Below, piece after piece: positions 60,501 to 64,000 of a stretch of DNA of 64,000 nucleotides (its first letter is position 1; every line of letters starts with the position of its first letter). This stretch comes from Liolophura sinensis (Eukaryota; Mollusca; Polyplacophora; Chitonida; Chitonidae), in NCBI RefSeq assembly GCF_032854445.1, contig NC_088300.1:22179608-22243607 (forward strand), given 5' to 3'. Under the pieces are notes generated by a model. The model was not told the origin of the DNA, ran no database searches, and saw only the letters and a program-made list of their open reading frames with translations. Made by a program: the position numbers and the translations under genes.

Positions 60501-60950
60501 ACTTCCATTGTCATACTGTCTCAGAAAATCATAAATAACCACCAGAAATTCAAGATTAGACACGTAATTTGTGTAAAGACTGCTGTCTTGAGAGCGTGAA
60601 ATTTAAAATATACACAAAATATAAGATATACTCTACATGTTCATGAATGTATGGATGAAAACGTAAGCAGTTCTAAAGACACTCAAACTAATCGGTATTC
60701 ATTAATCTCATGTTGATCAGCCCAACGAAAAACCGCTTAATTTCTCAAGTTCAAGTGTATGTGGGTATGATATTCAGCATAAGTATGATAAGGGGATTAT
60801 ATATAGTAGGCCTACCATATATTTTACTATATGTGTTACTATAAAAGTTATTTAAAATACCATCACATCAAATCTGTAATATATGGAACTTTACTTACTG
60901 CAAGAGGCTAATAGAGTGGTGACAAAAACCATCCATCGCACGCTATCCAT
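48428..60950 (-). CDS. AMN: Amnionless homologue, complete 13-exon gene (526 aa)
   Basis: Coding exons, in transcript order: 60950-60899, 60047-59887, 59270-59174, 57110-56890, 55867-55706, 55351-55255, 55027-54942, 54585-54456, 53774-53685, 52802-52697, 51510-51324, 49303-49193, 508-428 of the 48 kb line (48508-48428). Seen: every junction is phase-consistent and the exons sum to 1581 nt, ending in TAA. The predicted protein has a signal peptide (about residues 1-17), a W..N.NW-type N-terminal region, a VPCxxDDVxFP-type motif in exon 4, a GCACGN motif, a CCDICG Cys cluster (259-264), one membrane helix (about 374-396) and a 130-residue tail with NPMY (456-459), NPLY (493-496) and NPTF (513-516). 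Known: vertebrate amnionless is a type I protein that carries cubilin to the apical membrane; together they endocytose intrinsic factor-B12 and filtered proteins. Its tail NPxF motifs recruit Dab2/ARH-type adaptors. Inferred: the same role here. The tail is longer than in human AMN (about 453 aa total). UTRs and alternative splicing are not visible. Confidence 0.92.
48557..48758 (-). mobile_element. S1 SINE in AMN intron 12, with 14-bp target-site duplication
   Basis: The copy runs from tttatttatttatgtgattg through gacggcgaccagcattttgg to the B-box region. gcggtttcctttga flanks it at 48543-48556 and 48759-48772. It is in the same transcriptional sense as AMN, between exons 12 and 13. Confidence 0.93.
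49193..49303 (-). CDS. AMN: AMN exon 12 (cytoplasmic tail, FDNPLY motif)
   Basis: 111 nt, acceptor gattacag, donor CCAA|gtatgt, phase 0 at both ends. It encodes VGTVVEMPRIQSYDETDQPS and then GDKGFDNPLYDSVQ. FDNPLY (491-496) fits the FxNPxY/F sorting signal known in AMN. If the donor were not used, translation would stop two codons later, giving a shortened tail. Confidence 0.9.
49310..50560. repeat. 48-bp minisatellite inside AMN intron 11
   Basis: Units of agttaaccacaaagaaaaca + ggtgatcagggaacatactc + catacaac (48 bp), about 26 copies, with degraded units on to about 50720. The array reaches within about 10 bp of AMN exon 12, and the exon 12 acceptor region resembles a unit. Because 48 is a multiple of 3, the minus strand is open for 150 codons as 16-residue repeats; this is intronic. 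Confidence 0.93.
51324..51510 (-). CDS. AMN: AMN exon 11 (cytoplasmic tail, NPMY motif)
   Basis: 187 nt, acceptor cctccag, donor GCAG|gtatgt, phase 2 in and 0 out. It encodes a basic, Ser-rich tail ending in GIDNPMYGTGQ. NPMY lies at residues 456-459 and is a candidate adaptor-binding endocytic motif. Confidence 0.9.
52697..52802 (-). CDS. AMN: AMN exon 10 (transmembrane helix)
   Basis: 106 nt, acceptor acttttag, donor CAAG|gtaatt, phase 1 in and 2 out. It encodes a Gly-rich linker, then IAGIVIGLLVVVAIVLVIAF and a stop-transfer YRRR. This gives a type I topology with about 130 cytoplasmic residues. Confidence 0.93.
52803..53116. other. Remainder of AMN intron 9
   Basis: Between exon 10 and the decayed exon copies there is T-rich intron sequence with a tgtatatatgtatataacgt-like tract near 52950 and no recognisable repeat. 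Confidence 0.6.
53117..53684 (-). pseudogene. Decayed tandem copies of AMN exon 9 and its donor
   Basis: Right after exon 9, the intron holds four repeats (period about 131 bp, one shortened to about 76 bp). Each ends in CCGCACAG|gtatgaaaac, the exon 9 donor context, preceded by sequence aligning with the 3' half of exon 9 (for example TACGGTACCCTCAAACAACC against CACGGTGCCTTCAAACCTCC). The first codons of each copy run into TAG, so none can replace exon 9. At 53117-53216 a further copy keeps the 5' half (GTGAAGTATGAGATAACCAG against GTGAAGTATGGTATAACCAG). Confidence 0.8.
53685..53774 (-). CDS. AMN: AMN exon 9 (membrane-proximal ectodomain)
   Basis: 90 nt, acceptor tctttcag, donor ACAG|gtatga, phase 1 at both ends. 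It encodes SNGGVKYGITSISLQVSHGA and a Pro-rich juxtamembrane segment. Decayed copies of this exon follow in the next intron (53117-53684). Confidence 0.88.
53828..54008 (+). mobile_element. S1 SINE in AMN intron 8, tail truncated
   Basis: The head contains gtggctgagggggttagtcc (box A-like), then tggtcgtcggtttcc, gggctctgccagg and cataatgctggcgaccgtca. The conserved 3' tail is missing; R3 sequence starts there instead. Antisense to AMN. Confidence 0.85.
54005..54205 (+). repeat. R3 copy in AMN intron 8
   Basis: agagaacaaaatcagagcat, ggtgtgatatggtcacaagt, aactgttcatgtaaatgctt, aatagtagcgaatttcacgc. Adjoins the tail-less SINE. Confidence 0.75.
54456..54585 (-). CDS. AMN: AMN exon 8
   Basis: 130 nt, acceptor tttacacag, donor GACG|gtgggt, phase 0 in and 1 out. 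It encodes MSKRGDDKIQMVLSDTAGN followed by an amphipathic FANAIKKAIDD helix. This matches the 'EIQVVLVEN...ARALLADV' region of vertebrate AMN. Confidence 0.9.
54942..55027 (-). CDS. AMN: AMN exon 7 with a GC donor
   Basis: 86 nt, acceptor cgttcag, phase 1 in and 0 out. The only donor that keeps the frame is AAAG|gcatgt, a GC rather than GT dinucleotide. The exon encodes AILEMSYGTGFRFTFLRDSM and then SFITGK, equivalent to the 'LTHGPAFDLERYR' helix region of vertebrate AMN. Confidence 0.85.
55255..55351 (-). CDS. AMN: AMN exon 6 (Cys-rich, VWC-like)
   Basis: 97 nt, acceptor tctacag, donor TGTG|gtacgt, phase 0 in and 1 out. It carries seven of the clustered cysteines: C237, C244, C249, C259, C260, C263 and spacing LRPVGSCCDICG. 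The same LRPxGxCCDxCGA block is a hallmark of amnionless. Confidence 0.93.
55505..55588. repeat. 20-bp x 4 tandem repeat in AMN intron 5
   Basis: acaaagatggtggagtcgat and near-identical neighbours, four units. Confidence 0.92.
55706..55867 (-). CDS. AMN: AMN exon 5
   Basis: 162 nt, acceptor gttttcag, donor AAAG|gtaaaa, phase 0 at both ends, so it could be skipped without a frameshift. It encodes a Phe/Thr-rich beta segment and ends in CNDVTGCACGNDDKK, matching the D-x-x-GC-x-CGN motif of vertebrate AMN. Confidence 0.92.
56890..57110 (-). CDS. AMN: AMN exon 4 (second W/PC..DDV module)
   Basis: 221 nt, acceptor tatttag, donor TTCG|gtaagg, phase 1 in and 0 out. It encodes PEPWFNPDNWCPKDS, then EQVPCKSDDVIFPDTSSYYV. 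The VPC-x-x-DDV-x-FP signature matches amnionless very specifically and is the strongest single piece of evidence for the gene call. Confidence 0.93.
57838..57940 (-). mobile_element. S1 SINE partial copy in AMN intron 3
   Basis: attttatttatttatctgag, gtggtgttttaacgccgtac, then an internal deletion to ggaaacccacgatcatccgt. A more degraded fragment lies at about 57215-57265. Confidence 0.83.
59174..59270 (-). CDS. AMN: AMN exon 3
   Basis: 97 nt, acceptor ctgacag, donor GGAG|gtaaaa, phase 0 in and 1 out. It encodes ILPNHVELILGDGLNLVFSE and a short Cys-containing tail. In vertebrate AMN the equivalent segment is the beta-rich 'ELVLASGAGF'-like stretch before the second NW/LW repeat. Confidence 0.88.
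59887..60047 (-). CDS. AMN: AMN exon 2 (ectodomain N-terminus)
   Basis: 161 nt, acceptor attgcag, donor GTTG|gtgagt, phase 1 in and 0 out. It encodes residues about 18-71, including a KQWTANTNF...NWDTGHAPCG stretch. This corresponds to the W-x-x-N-T-x-F...NW...PC pattern at the mature N-terminus of vertebrate amnionless. Confidence 0.9.
60899..60950 (-). CDS. AMN: AMN exon 1 (signal peptide)
   Basis: It encodes MDSVRWMVFVTTLLASC, a short basic start followed by a hydrophobic stretch, as expected for a cleaved signal peptide. The exon ends phase 1 at TGCA|gtaagt, a near-perfect donor, and the split codon becomes Asn with exon 2. This start was chosen because the signal peptide plus correct phase is what the ectodomain needs. 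An in-frame Met at residue 7 is a weaker alternative. Exon 1 is the least certain exon because it is short. Confidence 0.8.
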
Positions 60951-61614
60951 CTCTGTACACGACGAAAAGTTAGACTGTGACAAACCAGAGCACCAGATGA
61001 ACGAGGAAAGTGTCCGACCCTGCTGTCGGAGCGGAATGATAGACACACATTTACAACGAGTGTCTTATCTAGGGGGCGTATACATCAGGTAGGAATTCCA
61101 CAGACGACCTTATCACGGAGACAAGACGTGTCATCCGCGTAGACTACATAATCCTCATTAAATTACATGTAGCATTTCAGGGTTGGTGTAACAGTTGTAA
61201 ACAGGTGGAGAATATCATATATCATCTGCTTGAACATGAGGTTTGCCCGTGGCTATGACTGCAAATGATTTTATAATTTATAAACGAGCTTTAAAGTCGT
61301 TATAATCCGATTACCTAGCCGTCCCACGTGATCCCTCAATTCTCCGTACACCCAATATGTCTGTTGGTGACATGAGAAGGCCAGGGAAATCCAGAGGCTT
61401 TTTCTCATATAGACACGGTTGTACAAATGTCAGCAGCCTGTGTGCTCATCTCTATTTTCCTCGTATTAGATGACGCTGTTCTACAGTTGTGGTAGACACC
61501 AGACCGAGTACTATTAAACCGCCACAAAATGTTTAACATTATATTAGGTTTTACATTCAGACGGAGGTTAGCCGCACACCGCTTGGGCTAGTTACTCAGA
61601 ACTTTTATACTCAT
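60951..61614. promoter_or_regulatory. Presumed AMN upstream region
   Basis: Minus-strand sequence upstream of the AMN ATG. It has a GATAAG at 61069-61064, about 115 bp before the ATG, but no TATA box or initiator I could place. Assignment as promoter rests only on position. Confidence 0.35.

Positions 61615-61704
<90 letters not shown>
61615..61704. repeat. (AT)n microsatellite, about 90 bp
   Basis: Uninterrupted ta/at dinucleotides, likely length-polymorphic. The Tyr-Ile ORF through it is an artefact. Confidence 0.98.
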
Positions 61705-61706
<2 letters not shown>

Positions 61707-64000
61707 CAAACATTAATTCCAAACAATAAAGGCTTCTGAAATCTTGGACATTAAGTTTAAAGTAATATGACCAATAAGTTAACACTGTAAACATTAGAAG
61801 GCACTCCGCGGGCGCAAAGCTCTGCTAAATGTACAAAATTCACCCATTACGTTGCACTCAATGCATACGTGGAGTTCCAAAGAATGGACAATACTTTGCT
61901 AGGCACTGTTGCAAGGTAAAAGAAATAGTTTATTTGTGTCATATCTTGCGATGGTGAAGAATCATTAAAAAAAAATATTCTTGCAACTTGATGCAGAGTC
62001 GGTTCACGTCAAAAATATAATAGATATATAGGCCAAGAGTGCATCGCAATTATTTTTTTTCGGAAAACCGTGACACAGGTGACAGATACATTAATGTCAT
62101 TAAACGTTGCGTAGCATTCGTGACAAGATACGGAAACACGTTTTATTCCTTTAGCGACAAAAGAGCGAACTCCTCTACTGATTTGGTGACATGACTAGTC
62201 ATATTAAGGATGTCGACCAGTCCAAAGGGGCAGTCACTCTGAATTTGTTTTGCCGTTTACTTCATCTTGTTACCAGATCATATTAAGGACATGCTGTATG
62301 GCCTTGCAAGACGGATAAAATATTTATTTTGGATCATATATATATATTTATAGTTTTAACCTTATATTCTCCTCATTCTTTGAAGAACTTTATATTATGT
62401 TTATTAAAAATGAACTTGTTTTCTTGATTTATTGATCGATATTTTATCCCAATCTCATGAATTTTCACTTACTTGACAGTCATCAGGTTTATTGCTGGTG
62501 GGCGGATACCATGCATTTCTGACCACTACTTTCTTCATATGGACTGATTTGGCTATGCTATACTACATGTATACACTAAACGTAAAAGACATGGGTAATA
62601 AATAAAGTATTGACCACTTAGTAACCATGCGGAAACACATATACGCAAGGCCAAGAAGTTCAGAACTGTATTAACAGGAAATAATTTCCCAGCAGGCCGT
62701 TCGAAAGAATAGAGAGAAGTTTCAAAACATATATTTCACATCGATAAAGACATATTGAAATGTTAGGATAGAACAATTTATTTCAAATATACACAATGAA
62801 ATTTAATGACATGTAAACCAAAACAGCGTATGGACAATGTTCAAAATGTGAAAACATCCGAGATTTCAGTAAAGTGTACTGATCAAGGTATCAATGTACT
62901 TATCAATGTTTCAAATATATGGGTTGATCACTTAAAGTTTATTCAGTGTAAACTTAAGACTACATCACAGAGACTAAAACTACAATAATGGCGACAGTTT
63001 GATGGGCACATATAACCGGTGAAATTGGGCCGCTTGTCATGTTACCTCAGTGAATGTCTTATTTAAACTGTTGTCTTACTTCCTTTGTCATTTGGGATGG
63101 CACGATAATGCCTTTGTTTATTGCAGCGTGGTACAATCAAAGGTTGCTGTATTAATGGTAAATCTGGAAGCCTAATAATCTGTGGACAGCGTCACAAGTC
63201 TTTGCTTTGTCACTATCAAAGAGGACTTTGTTCGGGTTTATAAAATACCGACCGTAAGCCACTGTTTTATTTAACCACTGAAGTTAAGCGACATGGAAGA
63301 TGTCGACCAGCTGAGTTTAACGATTGGACAATTTATGTACTCGGTAAGTACATCAATCATCACGGTATGTGGTATAGGTCACAAATATCAATTACTACTT
63401 CTAAAGTGTCCGAAATCCTGCGTTTTTCCTTAAAAATGCATGTGTTTTACATGCTGGCGTTTGTAGAGTACGGGAAATACAGGATCTTAAAAAGGCTGAT
63501 GCCTTGTTTTCAGTATCGTGATTGCCGTCAATTTGGGATTATCCCTTGTTCGTCTCCCATAGAATTGTCACCATATTAACAGAGTGATTAGATCTTGTGT
63601 GTGCTCGTCTTCTACTGACTCCATCGTCTTACTGCTGAACGCATTCTCAGACTGCATTCTATTTTCACTCATTTGGTACGGATTGATGTGGCATCATGTA
63701 AAGACAGCGTAGCGACAGCTCTTTGGAAACCGAAGCCAAGAGCTGAGCCACATGTTTTGTCCTTGGTGTGTTCTTTCTATCAACTGAAACCGCAATTTCA
63801 ACAGCACGTGTGATTGATGTAATCAAGACGTGCATTCCAATTTGTCCCGCTTTTACATATCTAACTCTCTCCGACATACATCCTTTTCTGTACGGCCTGA
63901 AGATCACGCATGTGGCAGCTGTGTTATAGAGGCCCGGCTGTTTCAGCAGAAACGACGTGTCATCTGAGATTTCCTGTGTACAGACAAAGCCAGATGAAAC
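61705..64000. other. No gene seen
   Basis: A+T-rich DNA with one R3 fragment. ORFs at 62806-62988, 63367-63579 and 63907-63665 have no supporting features. Confidence 0.55.
62955..63062 (+). repeat. R3 fragment
   Basis: cacagagactaaaactacaa, cacatataaccggtgaaatt, catgttacctcagtg. Confidence 0.68.

Noticed and set aside
61588-61794. 68-codon minus ORF
   Set aside because: Tyr-Ile repeat translated from the (AT)n microsatellite.

Overview
This is a eukaryotic window, most likely from a lophotrochozoan and probably a mollusc. Three things point that way: coding sequence split by GT-AG introns, A+T-rich intergenic DNA, and many copies of tRNA-derived SINEs of types I associate with molluscan genomes. 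There are no operons, Shine-Dalgarno sites or prokaryotic gene arrays. The species call is inference; the eukaryote call is secure.

Genes. I can support two. (1) A complete amnionless (AMN) homologue lies on the minus strand between 60950 (ATG) and 48428 (stop). It has thirteen coding exons whose splice phases all agree, summing to 1581 nt (526 residues). The order is signal peptide, AMN ectodomain, Cys-rich CCxxCG domain, one membrane helix, and a long tail with three NPxY/F-type sorting motifs. In animals studied, AMN anchors cubilin for endocytosis. (2) The first coding exon of a globin X-like globin lies on the minus strand at 11529-11333. It has an N-terminal Met-Gly-Cys acylation signature and ends in phase 2 where the conserved globin B12.2 intron falls. 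Its later exons were not found.

Layout. 1-6.1 kb: 31-bp minisatellite, a SINE, a small TA-flanked MITE. 6.3-9.85 kb: a duplicated block enclosing a 21-bp minisatellite and a fold-back SINE structure. 9.9-12 kb: dispersed repeat, then the globin exon. 12-21 kb: mostly unique non-coding DNA with SINEs. 21-22.8 kb: a 35-bp satellite with a 245-bp higher-order period. 24-26.7 kb: dispersed repeats. 27.6-28.65 kb: a 105-bp minisatellite. 30-43.4 kb: dispersed repeats, two SINE families, a 44-bp minisatellite. 43.4-48.4 kb: little recognisable beyond one SINE. 48.4-61 kb: AMN, with its own intronic repeats (a 48-bp array abutting exon 12 and decayed exon-9 copies in intron 9). 61-64 kb: AMN upstream flank, an (AT)n tract, a repeat fragment.

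The two genes are not obviously related in function. The most distinctive content is the density of unrelated minisatellites (seven arrays of unit 21-131 bp) and the repeats that involve AMN exons and splice sites. I found no convincing unknown multi-gene system.
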